Of a stretch of DNA of 64,000 nt, positions 1-9,784 are shown piece after piece; position 1 is the stretch's first letter; each line of letters starts with the position of its first letter. The notes under the pieces are model-generated. The model searched no databases, was not told where the DNA came from, and saw only the letters and a list, made by a program, of their open reading frames with translations. Origin of the DNA: Reticulascus tulasneorum (taxonomy: Eukaryota > Ascomycota > Sordariomycetes > Glomerellales > Reticulascaceae). The stretch lies in the NCBI GenBank assembly GCA_001557505.1, contig LSAX01000013.1, positions 682,001 through 746,000 of the forward strand. Direction: 5' to 3'. The position numbers and the translations under genes are program-made.

Positions 1-2081
1 TCCTTGCCGTGATCCTTGGTGCGCGAATCCGAAACGGAACGGCGCATGGTAGGACTTTGGAACACATCGCTGCCCCTCAGGATCTGGCTAGCGGATGGAT
101 CTTCGCTCGACGAAGCTACCAGGCCAGAGTAGCTCGGATCTTCCATCGATGACTGAACGTACGAATCGGAAGAGCCTTGCTTTTCTGGTACCCGTCGAGA
201 GTCCTCCAGCCTATTCCTGCTAAGAGAGCGTCGATTGGCACTGAAACTTCGCCGAGGAGACGAGTCCCGAATCACATGAGAAAGGTCTAGACTTCGTCTA
301 CCAAAGCTCTTCAAAGCATCGAAGCTGCCCCTGGTAATATCCGCACTAGGGCGGGGGCTGTGGATCGATGGACTGTGTGGGCCAAGCGGCGAAAGTGTAG
401 CCCTGACTGCCTCTGGGAGCTTCGTAGTTCTGATCTTATCAGGACGCATACTGTGTCTGCTTCCAGTCGCTGAGTTCTTATCGGAATTTTCGCGTGTCGT
501 CGCTTCATCGTCATGAAGAGCCCTGAGCGCCGCCGCATCCTTGTGTCGCGATGAAGCATCCTCGATAAGGATCTTGAGGACGTTGATCGCCTCTTTGCCG
601 AAGCTAAAGAACGAAAAGAAATACTGTGACAATGATTAGCTAAGTGGAAAACGCACGTTCCAAGACAAGTCCCTACCTCATCGATGGCATATGTCTCATC
701 GTTGTCGATCACGCGAATCTTGCAGGTGTCGGCAAACTCCAGCATCTGGGTATCCTCAATGTCCATCACGTTCTCGATCGGCAGAGATATCTTGACGCTG
801 TCCCCGTCGTTGTGAGACCGGAATATGACTCTCTGAAGGCTCTTCACCCACTCCTTCGCACTTGGCGCGCTGTCCGCCCTGAAGTGAAAGACTCGTTGGT
901 TGGTGGCGACAGAAAAGTGCAATCCCTCCTTATCCTTGTCCGTAATGGTGGCGGAGATGCCATACCGAAGGTCAATCTGGCCGCTGGGGAAGTAGACATT
1001 TGACGGGTCTCGGTAGTATGTGAGGACATCACCCTTGAGGCGAAACCAGTAGCGGTTGTATTTGGGGTTTCGCTTCCCACTCTTGGATAGGTAACCTGAC
1101 TTGGCTACTTCGTGCTGCATGCACGGTTAATATCCGTCGAGGAAGCAGGGATGCTGGACTTACAGCCTTCTTCGGGAGGTAGGCATAGAAACAGATATGT
1201 TTCGCGGTTATATACATGTAACCTTGAAGGAGTACACTCTGGAGCAGCCAGCAGGGATATTCTGTGGCCTGGTAAGCAAAAGCGCAACCTTAGTTAGAGA
1301 CGGTCCGAAGCCTACCTTCTATGACTTCCTCCGCGTGCTCGAACTCGAAGATCTCCCTGAGTTTCCTGGCCAGCGGAGTGGGCCCGGTATCTCCGGAGAC
1401 CCCCTCTCTTGCTTGATCTCCAGATAAACGTTCCAGATCGAAGCTGGGTCTTGATAACATCTCCGCCTTGGCTTCCAGCATCCTGCTCATTACCGGAGCC
1501 AGCCTGTTATCCGAATCTTCTCTTGTAAGCTCGATGACGGGCGACGTGGACTGGCTGGAGGATTCGCCAGGTTCTTCGGTTGGTGTTTCGAGCGCGCTCG
1601 CATCCTTCTTGGGTTTGGATTTGGATTTAGAGAAGCGCGGCAGTGCGGGAAGCGACCGAAGAAGCTTGTGATCCGAGATCTTTCTCCGATGGTGCTCGCT
1701 CTTACCGCTAGCTTCTTTCTTGATGACGGTCGTCTTTGCAATATCTGCCTCCTGCCTTCCGCGATGATGCTTATGGTGGTGGCCCTCCTCTACGTCGTCG
1801 TCGCTGGAATGATCCTCGAAGCGGTCGTGGAAGTCGACGCGCGAGCTGGCCGCGGCAATCAGCCCGAATATCGACTGGTTCATGTTCATGAACATTGGTG
1901 GTCCCTGGGTGGGGACAAGATCCTCTTCCGCACTGTCACCAGCTACGTCTTTCAACCGGTCGGGCATTTCCATGGTTGAGTACTGGTCTTCCTTTCGTTT
2001 CTTCTGAAGCTTCTTCGAAATTTGCTTCTTCAAATCCTCGCTCGCCGTGTTTCCGGCACCGGCAGGAATAGGCGAAGCCAT
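1..2081 (-). CDS. ATG26: Sterol 3-beta-glucosyltransferase Atg26, N-terminal part (runs off left edge)
   Basis: ATG26 transfers glucose from UDP-glucose to membrane sterols; in some fungi it is needed for pexophagy. Four exons are visible: 2081-1316, 1268-1164, 1114-677 and 623-1, giving the first 644 residues in an open frame that continues past the left edge. The conserved start of the family ([19 protein letters not shown]) begins about 38 residues in. A GRAM domain spans roughly residues 243-290 (ending in [11 protein letters not shown]), followed by a PH domain from about 295 to 395 ([20 protein letters not shown]), then [17 protein letters not shown] at the start of exon 4. The second GRAM domain and the catalytic glycosyltransferase domain should lie outside the window. 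The acceptor at 624/625 was preferred over a nearby TTTAG because only it keeps the [10 protein letters not shown] segment. Identity rests on recognised family sequence and domain order. Confidence 0.93.
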
Positions 2082-2589
2082 GATCGAAGCTGGGGCCCTG
2101 AAGGAGGGTGCCTGGTTTGGCCGGGCCTGTAGAGCGACGGAGCGTCACAGCGGAAGATGTTCGCGAAGCTACTGCATATAAGGCTGACTGGGAATGGACG
2201 TAGACAGCAACAAGAGGAAGCGAGCCTGGGGAAGAAGGGAGACCGGGGTGGAACGGTTTCTTTCGAGCCTTCCTGTGAACGGGGGAAGGTGGGAGTTTAT
2301 TCGAGAGACGAGGTGCTGATAGCGCCCCCAAGATTCCGCTTCGGGTTGGGTGTGACTGTCTGTCTGTTTGTCGGCACGTCGCGGCGGCGTCGGCGGATTT
2401 TGGAGAAAGCGAGCGAGTCGGAGGGCCAGTGACGAGTGCTAGGCATTACATCTAGGTAGGTATACTAGGAGGAGGTACCCAGGGCTATGTACATCTGTAT
2501 CTGTACGGTTGTTGATCTTGGTTAGTGAGAAGTGGATTGCCATTGGGGGAGTTGGGGGACATAATTAGGTTGAGGTCCCACGCGTTACT

Positions 2590-2610
2590 GGGGGGGGGGG
2601 GGGGGGGGGG
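2590..2610. repeat. Poly-G homopolymer tract
   Basis: Twenty-one consecutive G residues are followed immediately by further purine-rich G clusters (to about 2626). The tract lies about 510 bp upstream of the ATG26 start codon. Such a run can form quadruplex structures and is prone to length error in sequencing, so the exact length is uncertain. Confidence 0.9.
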
Positions 2611-2948
2611 AGGGAGGGGGAGGGGAAGATCCAGTTTCTAGTGGAGCCCGGGCACACCAACTGGAGACTCCTCCAGGGCTGGCCTAATTACTACCTACCT
2701 TAGGAATTTACGGCGGATTCCTTATCGATAAGAGAAACCTGGAAACCTAATTTGGCATATGGCTGCTATTGCACGGGAACGACACCGCCCGCAGCGACCC
2801 AAAATCCAGGCTTCTCAGGGGACTCGGGACCCTGATGAGGACGGGACGGATCACAAGGCAATAGCAGGCGACATCACATGTAAGACCTGTTGAGGTCAGG
2901 CATGGCATGACCCAGCCCCCCGCATGCATGCATCATTTTTAACATCCG

Positions 2949-2966
2949 CAGCAGCAGCAGCAGCAG
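2949..2966. repeat. CAG trinucleotide microsatellite
   Basis: Six uninterrupted CAG units in non-coding sequence between ATG26 and CMR1. No reading frame of note crosses it. Confidence 0.85.
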
Positions 2967-4274
2967 AAGATGCATGTTTTATCTTTGCTCCAAAGCAAGC
3001 CCAGCCCAGGCCAAGAGCTGGCTGCCTTACTTGGCGACCTTTCGCATGTTCATTTATCTCCAGGACCAGTACGGACTACTACGTAATTAGGTAGTAAGCA
3101 TTTTCGGGAACAGACGTATCGCTGTGGTGTGCTTATTATGGGACGCTAAGCTCTGCAGCTCTCCCAAAAGCCCACCCCCATTCGGATCTTTATCGCCGTG
3201 CTGGAGCTGTCAGCTACATAACGTTTGTTAATAGGTGGTCAAGGTCCATATTTAATGGCGTACCCAAAGCAGACGCAAACGACGGCGGCCGGGCATCAGG
3301 TTAGGTCCCTTGCCTGACTCAGCTCCCACACACGCTCGTACGCATCGGTCCTCGTCAACAAGTCCATGTTGCAGTTTACTCAGATAGTTCGTCTGCACTA
3401 TATCTCATCCTCCCCTGCTCGACCCGACATTCTGGGGCTGGAACAAGTCTGGCAATCATTCACTGTTGGGACCCCGGCCTGACGCAGCCGCTACCACTAC
3501 GATCCTGCGGGACACGTCCGTCCAGTCCGTCGGTCGGAGTATAAGCCTTCTCTTGTCTGAGTAACGTCCATGCCTGTCTCTGGTAAGTCCACACTGGCTG
3601 AGTGTTGTCCCATCAACCCAATCGGGGTATTGGTGTGCTGTAATCTGCATGACTTAACTTTTAATCACCAGCTTCTCGGGCCTCCTCCCGCCAATACCTT
3701 TCCCAATCATCACCAGCCACCGGGACTGGTTATTAATTCGACAGATTTCACAACTGACTGCGGATCCCAACTCCCCTAGCCCTGCAACGCTACTGTGAAT
3801 ATCTCGTCCTCTCACATGGCATCTTGGCCGCATTCCCGGACGACATTTGGTTTTTGATACCAGCTCGCCTGTTGAGGTTGATTTCAAAACCATTAACCAA
3901 CCCCTCACATCTCTGAGTCAGGTCAAGTGCCTGATGCGGAGAGATCCCCCATGGTGGAGCCTATTGACATGACATGAGAGGGGATTGAGGATCCATATGA
4001 GCCCGGCCGCCGATCGTAGATCTAGAATTCCCAAGTCGTAAACGCGCAGAAATGATGAAGCAATAAGGACAAAGCATTCAAGGGCTATCACAAATGACTA
4101 ATACGTAGTAGTAAGCATTTGGTACTGTACTTAGCACCACAGATATTCAACAACCGAGGCTCGGTCTAGAATAAATATCTATCAACCCTCTCTCTCACTC
4201 TCTCCTGAATCCATTTGATGGCTCTCCAGACCAAACGAACAAGCACACCTAGCGTGCATGCTCTGTTCTTGAGA

Positions 4275-5878
4275 TTACATCCAAAGACAGAGCTTTCCGC
4301 TGGCAGTGCCGCCAGCAACCCAGTCCAGAGTCGGATGGAAATGGGCAACCGCAGGAACAGCGGAGATGCCATCTCCTCCTAGTTGGGCAAGCTGCTCTCC
4401 ATCCGAAGCGAAAACATCTACGAAGCGGTTCATATTGCCGATTACCAGCTTCTGGATGCCATCATTCGGTCGCTTTTGCCATTGGGGCTTGAGAATCGTC
4501 ACCCATCTGCCGGTTTGGTTGTTGTGTCGAACAATGTGTGACGGGTTCATGGCCTTACCGCCGATATCGTGTCCCGGATCCCAGGTGCCCGCGTTGCTAA
4601 AATCATATATCTTGACAGTATCATCATAAGATGATGTAGCAAGATGACCGCCTGGACTCCACGACGCATGTGAGACTGACAAACGAGATTCGTGCTCCCC
4701 AAGCAGAGCGGGGTGTCGTAAATCCCCCTTTCCAGTGATCTTCCGAAGATCCCATATCTTCAAAGTGCGATCAAGGGACGCCGTTGCAACAAGATGAGGG
4801 TGAAGTGGGTGGAGGGAGAATCCTCCAATCTTTTGATCGCAGAGACCCCATATCTCCATGCTGGACGGTGTCCGTATATCGAGCTTGCCAAAGCTGCCAT
4901 GCAGGGTGGAAAAGTAGAGAAGGTTTGGATCGTTGGGGGGCATATCCATGGCGGATATCGGCAAGTCCTCTTTGATATCAATCGGCGCATACACCTGCAT
5001 GGAGACACCCTTCTCCAGATCTGTCTTGCGGATCGACGAGTCGTACGAAGCAGTGTATACGGCGTTCTGGTCGGAACTAGGGAAAACAAACGATGTAATC
5101 GTTCTCGCATGGGTCTTGAAAGCTCCAATGACAGGATCCGGTCTGTCCATGTCCTCTTCTTCGTCGTCGCCTGTGTCCGGGCCTTCCTGAGAAGCATCAA
5201 ACACTCCCATTGCGCCTTCCTTATCACCGGCAAATATCAAGGGCTTCTCTTCTGTCGGATGGAAGCCAAGTGAGTACACTCTGAGTGGCACGATTTTGAT
5301 TTCTGCGGACTGTTAGCCTCACTCTGCACTGCTGTGCGATGCCACAAACCATGAGGGGTCCATTTCTCGTAGAGCTTCAATCCGTTCATTCTTAACCTCA
5401 AATCTTTGAGATCCTTGTCGGTGGTATTCTTCACATCATCCTCCGTAAAAGTTCTCAGACCCGGTTGTGCGCCTCGTATTAGCCCAAGCCCTTTCAGGCC
5501 CTCGAAGCCCGATCCCCATTTTTTGCCATCTACAACAATGTCGCCCAAACTCAGATCGCCGCTGATTCGGGTACGCTTCGCTTTGGCTTTCTCAGCTTCG
5601 TGTTCGATTTGTACTTCGAATTTGCGCTTGAGCACCTCCGAGTCGGCTTCGAGACCGGCGACGCGAGAGCTGCGCCTCGTGGGCATCACCGTCTCACGCT
5701 TCACTGGTATATCCCGGGTTCTCTTCCTCGGTAGAGCTGTAGGCTTCGCTGCCTTAGGCGGGAGTATCTTACTGGCGGTAGCTGAGATATCCTTGAGAAG
5801 TGCTTGGTTTGCGGCGATATTTTCGAGTCGCCTCCGCTCGAAATCGCTCATCTCCTTGGGTTCCTTCTTGACTGGCAT
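4275..5878 (-). CDS. CMR1: WD40-repeat DNA-damage-binding protein Cmr1
   Basis: Cmr1 is a nuclear WD40 protein that binds DNA, tracks with replication stress and associates with histones and the chaperonin. Two exons (5878-5350 and 5302-4275, intron 47 nt) encode 518 residues. The start is the ATG at 5878 (MPVKKEPKEMSDFERRRL); the in-frame extension upstream begins only at a TTG. A basic, coiled N-terminal region (about 1-150) carries the family segment DFERRRLENIAANQALL. The rest is a seven-bladed propeller with recognisable blades ending in TASYDSSIRKTD, ATASLDRTLKIWDLR, ATSSYDDTVKIYDF and GGTASGKLCLW. It is divergent from the Mtf2-like gene at 6178 with only ~300 bp between starts, so the promoter is probably shared. 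The protein appears complete. Confidence 0.92.
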
Positions 5879-6177
5879 TGTAACGGCTTGGCTGCTATGC
5901 GTTCGTTTGGAGAAGACTGGTTGAACAGTGTGTTGGCAGGGAATGATACCTAGCGGAAGCAAGGACCAAAAAAGGTTGGAACATCAACTGAGGGTGATGG
6001 GTTGACGCGACTTGTGGTGATGGACAGGAGAGTCGCGTTTGACAGGTTTAATTGAGACTTCGTGCATGACGCGAAGTCACGTTTTTATCGGAGTTTTCCG
6101 CGTTATGTCATTTCAACGCGCAGGGGCCGTCAAGTTTTCCTTTGAACTTCGACATTGAGGTCGCAAAAGAAGCTGGC
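5879..6177. promoter_or_regulatory. Shared divergent promoter of CMR1 and the Mtf2-like gene
   Basis: 299 bp separate the two start codons of oppositely oriented genes. The stretch includes both 5' leaders, which leaves little room for two independent promoters. No TATA box is obvious, as expected for housekeeping genes. The call comes from geometry, not from a recognised motif. Confidence 0.5.
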
Positions 6178-7458
6178 ATGGCGAAGATGTCGACCACTTT
6201 ACTTCCCTTTCTCTATCAGACGCGAACAATTCGACGGGCTACTCGTGGATCAATCTCCTTGTCTTTACTTCGCTCATTCCAAACTAGCGGGGGACGATCA
6301 CATCCCAGGCAACAGAGCCGCTCGAAAACCGATGAGCACAACGTCCCATTTGAATGGGAAGGCAGCCAAGCGGAGGAGCAGACCAAGTACTACAACTCTG
6401 GCAGCTCGGAGCGCAAATCGACCATCACACCATTCGAAAAGCGAATATTCAAAGACATCTTCGCGGACATCGCCAACCGCGGCAATGCCTCCAACTCTGC
6501 TAAAGACCACGCTCCAGCATCCGAGACTGGCCAAGATCCCAATAATATGATTGTTCAGAATGCCAAAGCTGCGCGCAAGCAAGCGGAGCCACTTTCTAAC
6601 CTGGCCCCGGCCGATCAGGTCCGCAATGCCAATAATCGCGATACCATCCTTCTTAACTATCCACCGTCCCTCCGACGGGCTGCTCAAATCACGCTCGGGA
6701 TGCACCAGCGACCTGCACTGCTATCTGGGACTGCGCCGCTCGAATATTCCGCAGCAGATGAAGGATTGGACGCTGAAAAGCTGATGCAGTTGTCTCAATG
6801 GGAAGCTGTCCGGGAATCCGAGACTGCTCGGTTGACGGACTTGATGACCCGGTGCGCCACGGATCTGGAGGCGTGGGATCTCATGGAACGCGAGATTTTT
6901 TCCATGGTAGAGAGGCTGGGAATTGCGGAGAATGCAAAGGAATTGAAGGGGAAAAAGAACAGGAAGTGGGAGAGCAAGGTGACGGGATCTGAAGCGCAGG
7001 AGCTGAGCATGGATTCTCATGGGCCCCTCTACTCAGTACTCCTGCTCCTTGGCTTAAAGACACTTGATCAAGCTTTTGCACTCCCGTCGCCATTGGCCTT
7101 GAACATTCTACCACGCATCAATGAGCTCGGTCTGGCATCCTACGTCCTGGGAGTTTCCACGCCTTTCTACAACGAGCTAGCGTCGATATACTGGTACAGA
7201 CAGGGCGATGCCAAGAGTGTTTTCAACATACTCGAGGAAATGCGGTACGCAGGATTATACTTTGATGCCCAGACGCTCGCCCTTCTGAAGAGCATCCAAA
7301 GATCTCTCGAATCCTGCAGCGAAGGCCAACTTGGTTCTTTTGCCAAAGCCATCACGACGATGCCAGACTACAGCATCGCCGTGATGTCGAAGCTGGGACA
7401 TTGGATTCGCCAGATTCAAGATATGACTCAGGATAGTGATAAAGATTCGAGTTACTAA
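6178..7458 (+). CDS. Mtf2-like mitochondrial protein
   Basis: A single exon encodes 426 residues. The ATG at 6178 is chosen because the longer frame starts only at a TTG (6142). The N-terminus is basic, Ser/Arg-rich and free of acidic residues for about 40 residues (LLPFLYQTRTIRR onward), as expected for a mitochondrial targeting peptide. A conserved FEKRIFKDIFADI block follows at about residue 88. The C-terminal half (about 200-420) resembles the Mtf2-like C-terminal domain: an alpha-helical region with LTDLMTRCATDLEAWDLMER and PPR-like helical repeats (ASIYWYRQGDAKSVFNILEEM). Yeast Mtf2/Nam1 couples mitochondrial transcription to mRNA handling; a similar role here is inferred from family. 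Alternative: another PPR-like mitochondrial RNA factor. Confidence 0.78.
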   Translation: MAKMSTTLLPFLYQTRTIRRATRGSISLSLLRSFQTSGGRSHPRQQSRSKTDEHNVPFEWEGSQAEEQTKYYNSGSSERKSTITPFEKRIFKDIFADIANRGNASNSAKDHAPASETGQDPNNMIVQNAKAARKQAEPLSNLAPADQVRNANNRDTILLNYPPSLRRAAQITLGMHQRPALLSGTAPLEYSAADEGLDAEKLMQLSQWEAVRESETARLTDLMTRCATDLEAWDLMEREIFSMVERLGIAENAKELKGKKNRKWESKVTGSEAQELSMDSHGPLYSVLLLLGLKTLDQAFALPSPLALNILPRINELGLASYVLGVSTPFYNELASIYWYRQGDAKSVFNILEEMRYAGLYFDAQTLALLKSIQRSLESCSEGQLGSFAKAITTMPDYSIAVMSKLGHWIRQIQDMTQDSDKDSSY

Positions 7459-7689
7459 GTAGGCAAATAACGCCGCCGCCGTCTATGTAAGATATAAACT
7501 ATTTGTACAGACAAAGCACATACATGTTAAAACTTGAAAGTGTCCACGCCTCGTTTTCCATATATCATTGGGCTCGCCCCAGGCGACTTTCGTTATCCAG
7601 TTCATGGTTCCAATTGGGGAACCTGGCAAACAGTAAACCTCACCGCCAGCTCGTCGGCTGGTACAAACAAACAAAAAAACATCGGCCGG

Positions 7690-8526
7690 CTATTGCAATG
7701 CCATGTAAGAGACGGCAGCAAGCATGGATAAGGCGAGAAGGGCGCCAGTTCCCAGTGAGCTGGAAGGCTTGGTTGCAACACCAGCATGGGGCACAACGGT
7801 AGGAATGGTCTTGCAGGTTGTGCAAGCCGGGGACGGGGGGGCGGTCCCGTGTCCAGGCTCCTGCGCCGGCTTATGCGGCTTCTGTGTTAAGAAATCAGTC
7901 TCAACTGGCTTAGCATAAACCGGGACGGTGAGTGTTGCAATGACGGGCGATGGGCCGCACAAAGAACAGGTGAACACTGCGGTCGTGAAGCCAGGAGGCA
8001 AGCCATGTGTCGGCGCCAGGCATGGTTCTCTGTCGCAGGTCTGTGTGATAGTATACGTCTTCTCTTCAAGGCCAGTAGGGCAGAAGTAAGGGTACACTTT
8101 TTCGTAGGTGGTGGTGAAACTGTCGCACGGCATGGTGAGTGTGGCCGTGACAGGTTCGGACCCACAGACATTGCAGACGGAGACGGAAGTCTTAAAACCG
8201 GGTGGTATTTCATTAGGAGAGGGTCGGCAGCGAGAGGCATGCTTTCCAGGGCAAGGTTGCGTAACGGTATATGTATGTGGCTCGAGGCCGGTAGGGCAAA
8301 AGACGTCGTAGACCGTTTCGTAGATACCCGTGTAGTCACCATCCGGATCATCTGCCCTTGGCAGTAAGAGCGTAGACAGTGGCAATATACTGGTTATTGT
8401 GATGGTAGCAAGGGTAGTCGTCGTGGTACAAGGATCCATTAACGAGGCTTGTCGGGGTTGGGGCTGAAGATGATCGGCAAGGGCGGTGCCAGAAAATACA
8501 AGTGAAAGGAGTGTGATAGAGATCAT
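7690..8526 (-). CDS. Secreted, probably GPI-anchored wall protein with two tandem Cys modules
   Basis: The 278-residue protein starts at the ATG at 8526; upstream in-frame sequence starts at a GTG. A signal peptide (MISITLLSLVFSGTALA) is followed by a short Thr-rich stretch. Two similar modules of about 65 residues come next, aligned as YETVYDVFCPTGLEPHTYTV...PPGFKTSVSVCNVCGSEPVTATLTMP and YEKVYPYFCPTGLEEKTYTI...PPGFTTAVFTCSLCGPSPVIATLTVP, each with conserved cysteines and a CxxC. A Pro-rich linker and a terminal hydrophobic tail (LGTGALLALSMLAAVSYMALQ) after small residues fit a GPI attachment signal. A TATA-like element (TTCATATATATTC on the coding strand) lies near 8640, about 115 bp upstream. 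The function is unknown; a cell-wall structural or adhesive role is inferred from architecture. Confidence 0.75.
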   Translation of the reverse strand: MISITLLSLVFSGTALADHLQPQPRQASLMDPCTTTTTLATITITSILPLSTLLLPRADDPDGDYTGIYETVYDVFCPTGLEPHTYTVTQPCPGKHASRCRPSPNEIPPGFKTSVSVCNVCGSEPVTATLTMPCDSFTTTYEKVYPYFCPTGLEEKTYTITQTCDREPCLAPTHGLPPGFTTAVFTCSLCGPSPVIATLTVPVYAKPVETDFLTQKPHKPAQEPGHGTAPPSPACTTCKTIPTVVPHAGVATKPSSSLGTGALLALSMLAAVSYMALQ

Positions 8527-9784
8527 TATTGCTACAGATGGTGTCGAACATAAAACGAATGTGGGGGAGAAGTGGGAGGTCCGGTTGATGGGTGTGTTAG
8601 TTACTGCTTGTAAAAACACTTCATTAGAATCCTTCTTGAATATATATGAAGCTCATGTCAACCAGCCATGTAAACAAATCACTCCCATGATAGTAAATAG
8701 ATCACTCAGTGATTGTAAACAAAAGCATGCACAGTCACTCATAACAAATCTTCATTTGATTTGATATTGGAGGCCATTTAGGGGCCCATCTAACCTCATT
8801 CTTGGGTTGAGATTCGGGCTCTTCTGACAATACTGATTGAAAGGCAAACAAATAAACAGCAGGCTTGAGTGACTACACGCGACGGATGCTAGCAAACAAT
8901 GGCTTTTCGGAAAAACTAATCGCCGCTACTTGTTGGCATTGTCTTTGGAAATTGCAGCTGAGTTACTTGGTTTATAGTACTCATGTCTTAACTCGTTATA
9001 CTAGTTGTCCAGTAGAGTCCCTTTCCCTGAGGTGCAAACCCTAAAACTCAACCACGAGTTATTTCGAATCAATACCACCCTTGAGTTTATTTTGACCAAA
9101 TAGCTACTAGAAAAGCTGAACAATACATCTAGAAACCAAGTATTGTCGCTCTGTCAGACGGATATCTGGTTTGCAAGACCGCTTCTCTCCAAGACTGGCG
9201 ACGGCAAAAAGCTGGTCATTCACCTTCGGTCCGAAGATGAATTGCCATGAAACCCTTACAATTACATAACGCAGCCTTTCTAGCGAGAGTCAAACCCTGC
9301 CTCCCTTCTTAACTGCCCAATGGCGCTCGAGCAGTGACGGGATGTCTCATGATATCGTCTCTGGTTTAAACTTTCGTCACCTCGCTTAACATATAAGGGG
9401 AGAGCATGCCAGTAAGAAGACCCATGTGGGATCTGACAAACTTTAAGAACGCACGAAGAGCTTGATATTGGGGAGACGTTACAATTCTAGGGACAATAAC
9501 GCGACACCATCATGTTCTCATTGGCATGTAGGGCGCGTCCATTGAAACTTGAACAGAACAATTGCATTTTAGATGCAGAATCTCATCCGGCCGTGGAACT
9601 CAATGAGCTACCTAGTCCTCTGACATGAATTCCAACACGATTTCCTGGTGATTCCAACTGGTAAATGGCTGGCGCGGTCGCGTACAGTCAGATATATAAC
9701 ACTCTCACTCAAACATTGAGGCAAAGATGCAGCGCTTAGCAGTCTCCGCCGCCCTCATTAGACTGGCCCATTTCCACCTCCAGA
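8527..9784. other. Intergenic, 1.26 kb, divergent promoter region of two surface-protein genes
   Basis: No gene is supported. The stretch separates the wall protein (minus) from the adhesin (plus), so it carries both promoters. TATA-like elements occur near 8640 (for the minus gene) and near 9692 (for the plus gene). The remainder is unremarkable. Confidence 0.55.
9690..9700 (+). promoter_or_regulatory. Probable TATA box of the adhesin gene
   Basis: The sequence GATATATAAC lies about 90 bp upstream of the ATG at 9785, a usual distance for a strongly regulated fungal gene. This is motif matching only. Confidence 0.45.

Larger units (their letters stand above)
2082..4274. other. Intergenic, 2.2 kb, between ATG26 and CMR1
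   Basis: No coding gene is supported here. The stretch holds the ATG26 promoter and leader on the right of position 2081, and downstream sequence of CMR1 near 4274. It contains a 21-base G run (2590-2610), a six-unit CAG repeat (2949-2966), and short TAC/CTA-rich palindromic words such as those near 3078 and 4100. The ORFs present are short, uncharacteristic and mostly start at non-ATG codons. Confidence 0.6.

Noticed and set aside
644..1003. 119-codon plus-strand frame inside ATG26
   Set aside because: Antisense shadow of the PH-domain exon; also lacks an ATG start.
6142..6177. Upstream extension of the Mtf2-like protein
   Set aside because: The frame begins at TTG; the ATG at 6178 gives a better mitochondrial presequence.
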